Shown here: piece after piece, positions 17,682 through 25,341 of the stretch
Position numbering within the stretch: position 1 is the stretch's first letter
Layout: each line of letters opens with the position of its first letter
DNA from: Phycisphaerales bacterium
GTDB lineage: Bacteria; Planctomycetota; Phycisphaerae; Phycisphaerales; UBA1924
NCBI GenBank assembly: GCA_029260515.1
Contig: JAJDDC010000070.1
Location: forward strand, 62,001-126,000
DNA: 64,000 nt
Direction of reading: 5' to 3'
Notes under the pieces: generated by a model
Told to the model about the DNA's origin: nothing
The model's database searches: none
The model's input: only the letters and a program-made list of their open reading frames with translations
Program-made: the position numbers and the translations under genes

Positions 17682-18052
17682 TGCGACGCGAGCACGCCCA
17701 GCAGGTCTTCCGAGACGCTCGACTCCCGTGAATCAACCTCGACGATCCGCCCCACGCCGCCGGGCGTGTCAACCCAGCCGCGGGCAACGACGTCGCCCTT
17801 GCGAGTGCCCTCGAGCACCCGCCCCTCGCGGTCCATGACCCACGGGCGTTCCCGCCCCGTGTCCGCCCCTGCGGTCGTCAGCGTGTCTGTCATCACGGTC
17901 GTCCTCCGGGTGGCGCGGATCGCACCGTCGGCGAGGGTCGTATCGAGCGTCGGGGCGTCGCCCCCGACCCCCGGCCCCGAGAACCCGCCGCCGGCAAGGA
18001 TCTCGGACCAGCGCACGCGCCAGCCTTCCTCCACCCCTCGCGCCCGGAACAT
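17639..18052 (-). CDS. Hypothetical protein (137 aa or shorter)
   Basis: An open frame of 137 codons reads towards the heptosyltransferase and overlaps its 3' end by 43 nt. The second half looks protein-like (RPWVMDREGRVLEGT, GRIVEVDSRE, VLASHYPGVRWFADRELV) with a plausible hydrophobic rhythm, while the first half could be non-coding: an internal ATG at 17893 would give an 84-residue product starting MTDTLTTAGAD. Neither start has a strong ribosome site. No family was recognised. Treat as a possible gene. Confidence 0.4.
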   Translation of the reverse strand: MFRARGVEEGWRVRWSEILAGGGFSGPGVGGDAPTLDTTLADGAIRATRRTTVMTDTLTTAGADTGRERPWVMDREGRVLEGTRKGDVVARGWVDTPGGVGRIVEVDSRESSVSEDLLGVLASHYPGVRWFADRELV

Positions 18053-18210
18053 CCTGCCCTGTCGGCGCCTCCCCCCTATCCCGCACAGACCGTCTTGACG
18101 CCCCCCGCCTCAACCCTACCATTGCGGCGTCCGGGACCCCCCGGACGACAACTCCAGCCGCCGACACAGAAAATCCCCGCCCACGCGGGGGTCCAGCGTC
18201 GGCGCCCGTC

Positions 18211-18284
18211 GGGGGCGTAGCTCAGTCTGGTAGAGCGCTTCCATGGCATGGAAGAGGTCGTCGGTTCGAGCCCGTCCGCCTCCA
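18211..18284 (+). tRNA. tRNA-Ala (GGC)
   Basis: A 74-nt cloverleaf reads from GGGGGCG to CGCCTCC plus discriminator A. The D arm is GCTC/GAGC, the anticodon stem CTTCC/GGAAG encloses the loop ATGGCAT with anticodon GGC, and the T arm contains TTCGAGC. The T stem has one T-T mismatch (GTCGG/CCGTC). CCA is not encoded. A long terminator hairpin begins 7 nt after the 3' end. Confidence 0.9.
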
Positions 18285-18291
18285 CTCGACG

Positions 18292-18321
18292 AACAGCCCC
18301 GGGCACGAGCCCGGGGCTGTT
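18292..18321 (+). terminator. Terminator hairpin after tRNA-Ala
   Basis: AACAGCCCCGGGC and GCCCGGGGCTGTT form a perfect 13-bp stem with the 4-nt loop ACGA, ending in a short T run (TTTC). It would stop transcription leaving the tRNA gene. Confidence 0.75.
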
Positions 18322-18782
18322 TCATTGGCCGCGTCCGAGAACCCCCATCCGCCCCGCATCCCGGTCGAACGCAACGAACCCGCGCCGGACCGAGGGCCTC
18401 TGGTGATCATGTTCACGTTCGGTCCCGTGACAACGACGACGTCTCGTCGCGCACTCGCCGCGCAGGTCCATGATCATCAGTCGTGCACTCGTCCCGACTC
18501 GCCCCGGCGACCCGGCAGCGTCCGCCAGGAACCAGGGCCCGACGCGGGCCATCGTTGTAAGCGTGTTCGCCCCAGATGCCCCGCTTTGTACCGGCTCCGA
18601 TCGCAGTGCCGGCCCGCGGGAGGTGCGTTCGGTCGCACGCCCAGTTCGGAGACCTCGACCGCTCAGCCTTTCTCGCCTCCCGAACCAGCCCGGGCCCCGG
18701 GTACCCCGGAAGGGGATCGCCCCCTTCACCGACGCACCCCCGCGCCCCCGCGCGGGGCGTTTTCCTGCGCGCCCCGCGTGGC
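18322..18782. other. Gene-poor interval
   Basis: Between the tRNA terminator and the DUF5698 gene no convincing reading frame, RNA gene or repeat was found. The open frames here are short or Arg/Pro/Ser-rich with no recognisable domains. This is one of the longest apparently empty stretches of the window. Confidence 0.5.
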
Positions 18783-18788
18783 TACCGT
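18783..18788 (+). promoter_or_regulatory. -10 box TACCGT before the DUF5698/DUF2179 gene
   Basis: TACCGT ends 8 nt before the ATG at 18797; no ribosome site lies between. Confidence 0.3.
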
Positions 18789-18796
18789 TCGCCCTC

Positions 18797-19369
18797 ATGG
18801 ACATCGCCTGGTACATCCCCCCGCACATCTTCGCCGCCCGCGTCTGCGACGTCTCCCTGGGCACCTTCCGCATGGTGCTCGTCATCGCCAACCACCGCTA
18901 CCTGGCCGCGATCCTCGGCTTCTTCGAGGTCGTCATCTGGGCCCTGGCCGTCGGCGGCGTCATCAAGTTCCTCCACAACCCCGTCGCGCTCGTCTCGTAC
19001 GCGGGCGGCTTCGCCGCGGGCACACTCGTCGGCATGATCATCGAGGACCGCGTCGCCCTCGGCTACCGCGTCGTCCAGGTCATCAACCCCAACCCCGACA
19101 TCTCCGTCGCCGCCCGACTGCGTGAACGCGACTACCGCGTCACCCGCATCGACGCCAGCGGACGCGACGGCCCGGTCGAGATCGCCCACGCCGTCATCAG
19201 ACGACGCAAGCTCCGCGAGCTCATCGACCTGGTCAACAAGACTGTGCCCGAGGCGTTCGTCACCGTCGAACGCGCCGACCGCCCCTCGGGCGGCGCATTC
19301 GCCGCCACCGCCACCGCCAACAAATGGCGCCGACGGACCCCCATCGCCCCCGCCTCCATCCGCAAGTAA
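18797..19369 (+). CDS. DUF5698/DUF2179 membrane protein (UPF0316 family)
   Basis: The 190-residue protein starts with two to three membrane segments containing the family motif CDVSLGTFRMVLVIANHRYL and GFFEVVIWALAVGGVIKFL, followed by AGGFAAGTLVGMIIEDRVALG. The C-terminal cytoplasmic part (YRVTRIDASGRDGPVEIAHA, then RRRKLRELIDLVNKT) corresponds to DUF2179, a ferredoxin-like domain thought to bind small ligands. Length and order agree with the UPF0316 family, whose function is unknown. The ATG was chosen because it opens the first membrane helix; the frame is open upstream to 18470 without coding character. The next gene, nhaA, lies 185 nt downstream with its own ribosome site. Confidence 0.88.
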   Translation: MDIAWYIPPHIFAARVCDVSLGTFRMVLVIANHRYLAAILGFFEVVIWALAVGGVIKFLHNPVALVSYAGGFAAGTLVGMIIEDRVALGYRVVQVINPNPDISVAARLRERDYRVTRIDASGRDGPVEIAHAVIRRRKLRELIDLVNKTVPEAFVTVERADRPSGGAFAATATANKWRRRTPIAPASIRK

Positions 19370-19554
19370 CCCCCCCCCCGCCGAGGGGGTGCGCGCATAC
19401 TTGCACGCGCCCGTATCCCCCCTCGCGCCCCCGCACAACCGCGACAGGCCACCCACCCGGCGCAGCCGATACGCGCCGGCCAGCCCGGACTTCCCCCGCC
19501 ACCCCTTCCGGCCGATCCAGTCCTCCAGAGCCGACACCGAGCCGAGGACGACCG

Positions 19555-20937
19555 ATGACCACAGACGCGATCCCCCACGCCGCCGCCGACCTCCCCCCGG
19601 TCCCCGCCGAGAAGCTCGCCAGACCGTTCAAACGCTTCATGGCGCTCTCCAGCGCCGGCGGCCTGGTGCTGCTCGCGTGCACGCTCGTCGCGCTCGTGTG
19701 GGCCAACTCGGGGTTCGCCGAGTCCTACCACCACATCTTCCACGAGCTCCACCTCGACATCTCCTTCGCCGGTTTCACCATCTCGCACTCGCTCGCACAC
19801 TGGATCAACGACGCGCTCATGGCAGTCTTCTTCCTCGTCGTCGGTCTCGAGATCAAACGCGAGCTCGTCGTCGGCGAGCTGTCCAGCCCCCGCAAGGCCG
19901 CCCTCCCCATCGTCGCCGCCATCGGCGGCATGGTCGTCCCCGCGTTCATCTTCGCGATCATGAACTCGGGCCAACCCTCCATCCGGGGCTGGGGCGTCCC
20001 GATGGCGACCGACATCGCCTTCGCCCTCGGCGTCCTGTGCCTGCTCGGCAAGCGCGCCCCCTTGTCGCTCAAGGTCTTCCTGGTCTCGCTCGCGATCGTC
20101 GACGACCTGGGCGCACTCGTCGTCATCGCCGCCTTCTACACCGAGCAGCTCAACCTCTACTCCCTCACCGACGCCACACTCCTCGTATGCGCCCTCGCCC
20201 TGCTCAACGTCCTCAAAGTCCGAAACCTCATCCCCTACCTCGTCGGCGGCGTCTGCCTCTGGCTGCTGGTCATGGAATCGGGCATCCACGCCACCATCGC
20301 CGGCGTCCTGACCGCGTGCTGCATCCCCGCAACCGCGCGCGTCGATTCCATCCGCTTCCTCGAGTCCTCCAAGAACGCCCTGTCGATCTTCGAACGCGAC
20401 GCCGAGCCCGGACGCTGCGTGCGCACCAGCGACACCCAGCGATCCGCCGTCGTCACCCTCGAGCGCAACGCCGAGCACGTCCTCCCGCCACTGCACCGCC
20501 TCGAGCACGCCCTCCACCCCTGGGCCGCGTTCCTCATCATCCCCGTCTTTGCGCTGGCCAACGCCGGCCTGCACCTGGGTCACGGCGCCGCCGACCACCT
20601 CTCGTCGGACATCACGCTCGGCGTCCTCGCCGGCCTCATGTTCGGGAAGCCCATCGGCGTCTTCCTCGCCTGCTACCTCGCGTGCAAACTCCGCATCGCC
20701 GCCCTCCCCGCGGGCGTCACCTGGCGCCAGCTCCTGGGCGTCGGCTTCCTCGCCGGCATCGGCTTCACCATGGCCCTGTTCATCGCCAACCTCGCCTACC
20801 CGAACCCCGCCGACCTCGAAGCCGCCAAGATGGGCGTCATGCTCGCCTCGCTCGCCAGCGCCGTGCTCGGCTCGGCGCTGCTGCTCACGTCGCCGTCCCG
20901 CGCCCAGGCGACGAACACCGAGCCCGCCCCAGCCTGA
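19555..20937 (+). CDS. nhaA: Na+/H+ antiporter NhaA
   Basis: NhaA exchanges Na+ (or Li+) for protons across the cytoplasmic membrane to control sodium and pH. The 460-residue protein has the typical order of membrane helices, the family stretch FFLVVGLEIKRELVVGELSS, MATDIAFALGVLCLLGKRAP and the essential adjacent aspartates Asp183-Asp184 in VSLAIVDDLGALVVIAAF. A hydrophilic loop at residues ~261-317 is longer than in E. coli NhaA. The ATG at 19555 follows a GAGGA ribosome site; the frame to 19324 is not coding. A strong hairpin follows the stop codon and separates it from the convergent hydrolase gene. Confidence 0.93.
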   Translation: MTTDAIPHAAADLPPVPAEKLARPFKRFMALSSAGGLVLLACTLVALVWANSGFAESYHHIFHELHLDISFAGFTISHSLAHWINDALMAVFFLVVGLEIKRELVVGELSSPRKAALPIVAAIGGMVVPAFIFAIMNSGQPSIRGWGVPMATDIAFALGVLCLLGKRAPLSLKVFLVSLAIVDDLGALVVIAAFYTEQLNLYSLTDATLLVCALALLNVLKVRNLIPYLVGGVCLWLLVMESGIHATIAGVLTACCIPATARVDSIRFLESSKNALSIFERDAEPGRCVRTSDTQRSAVVTLERNAEHVLPPLHRLEHALHPWAAFLIIPVFALANAGLHLGHGAADHLSSDITLGVLAGLMFGKPIGVFLACYLACKLRIAALPAGVTWRQLLGVGFLAGIGFTMALFIANLAYPNPADLEAAKMGVMLASLASAVLGSALLLTSPSRAQATNTEPAPA

Positions 20938-20961
20938 CTTGCCCGCCCGGTTCAACAAAAC

Positions 20962-20995
20962 GACGACGGCCCGCGTCAGCACGCGGGCCGTCGTC
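20962..20995. terminator. Hairpin terminator between nhaA and the hydrolase gene
   Basis: ACGACGGCCCGCGT and its exact complement form a stem of 14-15 bp with the loop CAGC. It lies between two convergent genes. The plus strand lacks a long T run, while the minus strand continues into TTTTGTTGAA, so it could serve both directions. Confidence 0.7.
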
Positions 20996-21024
20996 TATCC
21001 CGTCTCCGCGCCGACACAACGAGC

Positions 21025-22008
21025 TCAGTTCCCACCAACCACACGCTCACGCATGAACTCGCGGATATGCCCCGCGACACGCGCCCCGTCCTCCTCGAGG
21101 ACGAAGTGCCCGGTGTCCAACAGGTGCAGCTCCGCGTCAGGCAAGTCCCTGAGGTACGGGAACGCGCCCTCGGCCGGGAAGATGTGATCGTTCTTGCCCC
21201 ACGCGATCAGGGTCGGCGGCTGATACTCCCGCAGGTACTCCTGCCACGCCGGGTACCTTCCCGGGTTCGTCCCGTAGTCCAGAAACATCGCCAGCTGGAT
21301 CTCCTGGTTCCCAGGGCGGTCCAGCAGCGGCTGATCGACCAGCCAGTTATCCGGGCTAATCGACTCGGCGTTCCGTGTCCCGTGCGTGTACTGCCACCTC
21401 GTCGCCTCGATTGTCAGCAGCGACCGGAGCGCGTCGCCGTGCTCCGCCGTCGGCTCCGCCCAGTACGCCCTAATCGGATCCCAGAACTCCAGCAGCCCCT
21501 CCGAGTACGCGTTCCCGTTCTGGATGATCAGCCCCTCAACACGCTCGGGGTGCTCGACCGCGATCCGGAAGCCAACCGGCGCCCCGTAATCCATCATGTA
21601 CAGCGTGTACGAATCCGTGCCAAGACGCTCGAGCAGCTCGCCCACCACCCCCGCGACACTGTCGAACGTGTACTCCCACGCTTCAACGCTCGGCGCCGAG
21701 CTCATTCCGTAGCCCGGGTAATCGGGCGCGATGACCCGGTATTTATCCGCCAGCAGTGGGATCAGGTCCCGGAACATGTGCGACGACGTCGGGAACCCGT
21801 GCAGCAGCACGATCGTCGGCGCGTCCGCATCGCCCGCCTCCCTGTAGAAGATCTCCAGCCCGTCGATCTCGATCGTGCGGTGCCGGACGACCGCGGCCGC
21901 GTCAGTTTCCGTCGCGATGCCCCCGCCGGCGCCGATCGCGGCCCCGCCCGTCATCCCCAGCCCGACCAACGCGCCGCCGATCATCACCTTCATCGTCTTG
22001 CGTGCCAT
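21025..22008 (-). CDS. Alpha/beta hydrolase with Asp nucleophile (epoxide hydrolase/haloalkane dehalogenase-like)
   Basis: The 327-residue protein has an N-terminal hydrophobic, glycine-rich export signal ([19 protein letters not shown]) and a complete alpha/beta hydrolase core: oxyanion region [17 protein letters not shown], nucleophile elbow MMDYGAPVG with an aspartate instead of serine, acid WGKNDHIFP, and catalytic histidine [12 protein letters not shown]. An Asp nucleophile is characteristic of epoxide hydrolases and haloalkane dehalogenases. The ATG at 22008 has AGGAG at 7-nt spacing; the upstream extension to 22101 overlaps the thioredoxin terminator and was rejected. It follows thioredoxin and an AhpD-like gene on the same strand near a TetR gene, suggesting detoxification of reactive electrophiles. 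Confidence 0.85.
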   Translation of the reverse strand: MARKTMKVMIGGALVGLGMTGGAAIGAGGGIATETDAAAVVRHRTIEIDGLEIFYREAGDADAPTIVLLHGFPTSSHMFRDLIPLLADKYRVIAPDYPGYGMSSAPSVEAWEYTFDSVAGVVGELLERLGTDSYTLYMMDYGAPVGFRIAVEHPERVEGLIIQNGNAYSEGLLEFWDPIRAYWAEPTAEHGDALRSLLTIEATRWQYTHGTRNAESISPDNWLVDQPLLDRPGNQEIQLAMFLDYGTNPGRYPAWQEYLREYQPPTLIAWGKNDHIFPAEGAFPYLRDLPDAELHLLDTGHFVLEEDGARVAGHIREFMRERVVGGN

Positions 22009-22050
22009 CTGCCTGCTCCTGTTCGTGTTGAAGACTGAACTATCACTCTC

Positions 22051-22082
22051 AAAATCGCCCGCCGACGCTCGTCGGCGGGCGA
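22051..22082 (-). terminator. Rho-independent terminator after thioredoxin
   Basis: On the minus strand a GC-rich perfect dyad (CGCCCGCCGACG and its complement) is followed by ATTTTGAG. It lies 16 nt after the thioredoxin stop codon and just before the hydrolase start, so the hydrolase may be read mainly from its own promoter or by read-through. Confidence 0.6.
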
Positions 22083-22097
22083 CGCCGGCCGCGTCTG

Positions 22098-22442
22098 TCA
22101 CGCGGCCGAGACACGCGCCGCATCGTCCAAAGACCGTGCGTACACGCGCCCCGCCTGCACACCCACGTGCCCGGCGACGACCTCGCCGCCCGAGAACACC
22201 AGCACCGTCGGGATATTCCGGATGCCGTACCGTCGCGACAGGCCCTCGGCCTGGTCCACGTCGACCTTCGCGACCGTCGCACGTCCCTCAAACTCGCCCG
22301 CCAACGCCTCGATCGTCGGCGCAAGTGCCAGGCACGGCTGGCACCAGCCCGCCCAGAAGTCCACGAGCACCGGGCCCTCGGCGTCCCGGATGACCGCGTC
22401 GAACGACGACTCGTCTAGATTGATCGGCTTGCTGCCCAACAT
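22098..22442 (-). CDS. trxA: Thioredoxin
   Basis: A 114-residue thioredoxin fold protein with the active site [13 protein letters not shown] (Cys34, Cys37) and the cis-proline loop [12 protein letters not shown]. It reduces protein disulfides in the cytoplasm using thioredoxin reductase. The active-site dipeptide is Gln-Pro in place of the usual Gly-Pro, which can shift redox potential. The ATG at 22442 has a strong AGGAGG site; the longer open frame upstream is not coding. The gene lies 130 nt after the AhpD-like gene and may share its TetR-controlled promoter. Confidence 0.92.
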   Translation of the reverse strand: MLGSKPINLDESSFDAVIRDAEGPVLVDFWAGWCQPCLALAPTIEALAGEFEGRATVAKVDVDQAEGLSRRYGIRNIPTVLVFSGGEVVAGHVGVQAGRVYARSLDDAARVSAA

Positions 22443-22572
22443 GATCGCCTCCTGTCTGCGTCCTGATGGACGCGCTCCGCGTGCCCGGGACGACCGACAC
22501 CGGCCGTCCCCAAACCGCCCGACGCGCCACTGAGCGCGCCGGGCGAGTACGAGAAGAGTTTCTACTATCCGC

Positions 22573-23124
22573 TCACGCCGTCGCCATGGCGCCGACCTCG
22601 ACGCGCGGGAAGTCCACCTCGGTCTCCGCGACGTGGTTGAAGTAGTTCGTAAAGGTGTTGATCGCGACAACGCCGACGATCTCAACGATCTCGCCATCGC
22701 CGAACCCCGCCGAACGCACAACCGCGATATCTTCGTCGGACACGAAACCGCGCTTGACGACGATGGAACGCGCGAATGCCAGCGCCGCGGCCGTGCGAGC
22801 ATCTCCGGACTCACCCGAGAGGTTCGCGGCCAGCTCCGTCTCGCCCACGCCCTGACCCTTGCCCAGCGCCGTGTGCGCGCTGGCGCAATACTCGCAAGCG
22901 TTGGCGCCCGCGACCGCAACCGCGATCTGCTCGCGGAGCTTCCCGCCCAGCTCGCCCGAGCCCAGGGCCTGGCCGAAGCCCAGATACGCCTGCAGCGTCG
23001 CCGGCGAATGCGCGATCGACGCCATCAGGTTCGGGACCGTCCCCATCCCCTTGCGAACGCCCTCCAGCAGGCTCTTCGCCTTGCCCTCGGCGGTCGTCGG
23101 ATCGATCGGTGTTATGCGTGCCAT
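22573..23124 (-). CDS. Carboxymuconolactone decarboxylase/AhpD-like alkylhydroperoxidase family protein
   Basis: The 183-residue all-helical protein carries the AhpD-like redox motif ACEYCASAH (Cys77, Cys80, His84) with the preceding conserved glutamate in REQIAVAVAGAN. Members with CxxC-x3-H act as peroxidases or thiol-dependent oxidoreductases, some with thioredoxin as reductant, which fits the thioredoxin gene directly downstream. The promoter upstream (-35 TTGGTG, 17 nt, -10 TATATG) has a palindromic TetR-type operator in its spacer, so expression is probably repressed by the divergent TetR protein and induced by a reactive compound. Confidence 0.88.
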   Translation of the reverse strand: MARITPIDPTTAEGKAKSLLEGVRKGMGTVPNLMASIAHSPATLQAYLGFGQALGSGELGGKLREQIAVAVAGANACEYCASAHTALGKGQGVGETELAANLSGESGDARTAAALAFARSIVVKRGFVSDEDIAVVRSAGFGDGEIVEIVGVVAINTFTNYFNHVAETEVDFPRVEVGAMATA

Positions 23125-23205
23125 GGTGTGTCTCCTTTGTGTTCCGGGCCCCGCGTGGGCCCGACACGGTCTCGCCGGGGTTCATCCCCCGACCATCCGT
23201 ACATA

Positions 23206-23234
23206 CATATAGACCGATCAGTCTATTCCACCAA
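23206..23234 (-). promoter_or_regulatory. Promoter of the AhpD-like gene with TetR operator O1
   Basis: Reading on the minus strand, TTGGTG (23229-23234) and TATATG (23206-23211) are separated by exactly 17 nt. The spacer is filled by the near-perfect palindrome ATAGACCGATCAGTCTAT at 23209-23226 (16 of 18 positions symmetric). It is of the same type as boxes bound by NemR-like TetR repressors. Confidence 0.7.
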
Positions 23235-23310
23235 AGAAATAATGGCCCTATTTCACCCATAATCTTGATCACCTGATTTCAGCGCCGGTAAGCCCAGTTC
23301 TCACCGAGAC

Positions 23311-23340
23311 TTGAAATAGACCGGTCAGTATGTGTATTCT
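23311..23340 (+). promoter_or_regulatory. Promoter of the tetR gene with operator O2
   Basis: TTGAAA (23311-23316) and TATTCT (23335-23340) are separated by 18 nt. The spacer holds ATAGACCGGTCAGTAT at 23316-23331, which shares ATAGACCGRTCAGT with the operator at 23209. The arrangement indicates autoregulation. Confidence 0.65.
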
Positions 23341-23359
23341 AGGTGTGAAAGGACCACGT

Positions 23360-23965
23360 ATGCCCCCGAGCCGCCGAGACGAACTGGTCGAGACCGCGAT
23401 GCGGGTCTTCTACCGCCACGGCTTCAACGCGACTGGCATCGAGAAGGTGCTCCGCGAAGCCGGCATCAGCCGCATGACCCTCTACAACCACTTCAAGTCC
23501 AAGGACGAGCTCATCGCCGCCGCCCTCCGACGCCGCGACGAGACGTTCCGCAACAAGATGTACAAGTTCATCGGCGCCCGGGCGACCGGCCCGGCCGAGC
23601 GGATCCTCGCCGTGTTCGACTTCGGCGAGCAGTGGTTCTGCTCCGACGAGTTCTGCGGGTGCATGTTCATCAACGCGTCGGCGGAGTTCCCGGACCGCGA
23701 CTGCGCCATCCGCCGCGTCGCCTCCGAGCACAACCGCGCGATCGCGTCGTACCTGCTCGAACAATGCCGCGAGGCCGGGCTACGCGACCCTGAACTCGTC
23801 GCGCGCCAGCTGCACATACTCTTCGAGGGCGCCTGCGCCCGTGCGAACGTGATGGACGCGGTCGAGGGAGGCGAAGAGGCCTTCAGGGCGACCTCCTTCG
23901 CAGCGCGCGACGCCGCGGCGCTCGTCATCAACACCGCCAAAACAACACCGTCGACCGCGGCCTGA
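23360..23965 (+). CDS. TetR/AcrR family transcription repressor
   Basis: The 201-residue protein has a TetR N-terminal DNA-binding domain (RRDELVETAMRVFYRHGFNA, GIEKVLREAGISRMTLYNHF) and a C-terminal ligand domain. The latter contains a cysteine cluster, WFCSDEFCGCMFINAS, that could sense electrophiles or oxidants, although this motif region is also common in ligand-binding relatives. The ATG at 23360 has an AAAGGA site 6 nt away. Two matching palindromes in the 235-nt divergent region sit inside the promoters of this gene and of the AhpD-like gene, so the protein very likely represses both itself and the neighbouring AhpD-like gene, and with it possibly thioredoxin and the hydrolase. Confidence 0.9.
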   Translation: MPPSRRDELVETAMRVFYRHGFNATGIEKVLREAGISRMTLYNHFKSKDELIAAALRRRDETFRNKMYKFIGARATGPAERILAVFDFGEQWFCSDEFCGCMFINASAEFPDRDCAIRRVASEHNRAIASYLLEQCREAGLRDPELVARQLHILFEGACARANVMDAVEGGEEAFRATSFAARDAAALVINTAKTTPSTAA

Positions 23966-23991
23966 TCCTCAGCCCGAGATCCTGCCGCCGC

Positions 23992-25275
23992 TTACGTCCC
24001 CGTCGTCCCGCTCCCCGTCTCGACCTCCGCGCCCTCGATCACGTACAAACCAAGCAGCCACCCGCCCACGATGTACGGGTCCACGTCCAGCTTGCCCTTG
24101 ATCGTCCCGTAGTTCACGAAGCCCGCCCCGCCCACCGACTCGTCCACCGAGCGCGACAGACGCACCTCCGCCGCGTCGTACGGCGACGGCGGCACGCCGA
24201 TGCAGCACCCGTCCCACTGGTTGAGCATCACCAGCAGCTCCTTCGTGTCCGCCGCCATCACCGGCAACAGCAAGTACCCGCGCACGCGCACCCACTTGCC
24301 GTCCAGCTCCATCGCCCACGCCGGCAGCTGCGTCAACCCCTTCTCGGGCGCGTACGAGCGCCCCGCCGACGCCATCAGATCCCAGGGCAGCTCGTACGGC
24401 GACGCCTCGGTCCCCGCGCCCTTCACCACGATCTTCCCGTTGACCAGCAGGCTCCCGTCCTCGCGTCGCTCGACCGACCCCCCGGGCCCCGTCGGCGCCT
24501 TGGACGCGTCCTGCGCGAGCCTCTCGCCGATCCCGCCGAGAGGCCCCCCGCCCCCGACGTTATCCGCAAGATCGATTCCATCGTCGGCGCCTCCGTCCGC
24601 CGAGGCGCCCGCAGGTTCAATGCTGGGCTCTCCGTCTGCGTCCGAGGAGTTGCCCTCGCCCGAGGCATCACGCGCACCGCCCGCCGCGACCGCCGCGTCG
24701 TGATCCGCCTCCGGTTCTGACGCCTCACCCTCAACCACAGACGCGACATCGCCCTCGGACTCGACCGCATCGTCGGCAGCGTCCGCGGTGATCTCACCCT
24801 TGTGCGACGCCCCCCCCTCCGACTCGCCGACGAGCCAATCGCTCTCAACGTGCTCGGTCTCGACGCCAGCCCCATCTTCGCCGCCCGCCCCGGTCGTCTG
24901 CGCCACGATCGCGTCGAGCACCACCTGCTCGCCGTCCCGGTCGTCTGTCTTCACGGGCGCCGGGTCCTCCTCGGCCACGGGCGCCTCGACGACCTCGATC
25001 CCCATCTCCGCGAGCCCCGCCTCGACCGATTCTGTCTCTTTGATCTCCGGGTCCGCCGTCGAGACGACGACCTGATCGGACACGGGTGCATCAACGCCGA
25101 CGCGTTCGGGATCGCCCGTGACTTCCGAAACCCCAACCGGCTCGGCACGAGCCGGGATCTCGACCGCGTCGCCCGTTGCCGCCGACCCGCCTTCGCCCCC
25201 CGCCTCGCCAGACATCAGGAACAGCCCGCCCGTCACGAGCACCAGCACGCCGACAATCGCCCAGAACACACGCAT
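23992..25275 (-). CDS. Membrane-anchored DUF3299 protein with long acidic linker
   Basis: The 427-residue protein starts with one membrane helix (VFWAIVGVLVLVTGGLFLMS), then ~250 residues of low-complexity Asp/Glu/Ala/Gly/Ser sequence, and ends in a globular domain of ~150 residues. The domain (WVRVRGYLLLPVM, LVMLNQWDGCCIGVPPSPYD, GTIKGKLDV) matches DUF3299, in which a Cys and PPxPY motif are conserved. DUF3299 proteins are often encoded beside MacB-like ABC transporters, as here. The ATG at 25275 has a perfect AAGGAGG site. The gene follows the permease gene by 66 nt on the same strand. It is probably a periplasmic accessory of that transporter; the substrate is unknown, with metal handling one possibility. 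Confidence 0.78.
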   Translation of the reverse strand: MRVFWAIVGVLVLVTGGLFLMSGEAGGEGGSAATGDAVEIPARAEPVGVSEVTGDPERVGVDAPVSDQVVVSTADPEIKETESVEAGLAEMGIEVVEAPVAEEDPAPVKTDDRDGEQVVLDAIVAQTTGAGGEDGAGVETEHVESDWLVGESEGGASHKGEITADAADDAVESEGDVASVVEGEASEPEADHDAAVAAGGARDASGEGNSSDADGEPSIEPAGASADGGADDGIDLADNVGGGGPLGGIGERLAQDASKAPTGPGGSVERREDGSLLVNGKIVVKGAGTEASPYELPWDLMASAGRSYAPEKGLTQLPAWAMELDGKWVRVRGYLLLPVMAADTKELLVMLNQWDGCCIGVPPSPYDAAEVRLSRSVDESVGGAGFVNYGTIKGKLDVDPYIVGGWLLGLYVIEGAEVETGSGTTGT

Positions 25276-25341
25276 CGAGACCTCCTTCAGACAGTCTCTA
25301 CCGCCCGACCCCGCCAATTGTGCCCGCAATCTCGGCCCGGA

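Noticed and set aside
18173-18192. Hairpin CCCCGC CCAC GCGGGG just before tRNA-Ala
   Set aside because: Only a 6-7-bp stem, no T run, and no gene whose end it would serve; could be a promoter-region coincidence.
24423-25200. Long repetitive acidic codons in the DUF3299 gene considered as a tandem repeat array
   Set aside because: No regular period; it is low-complexity linker coding sequence within an intact frame.
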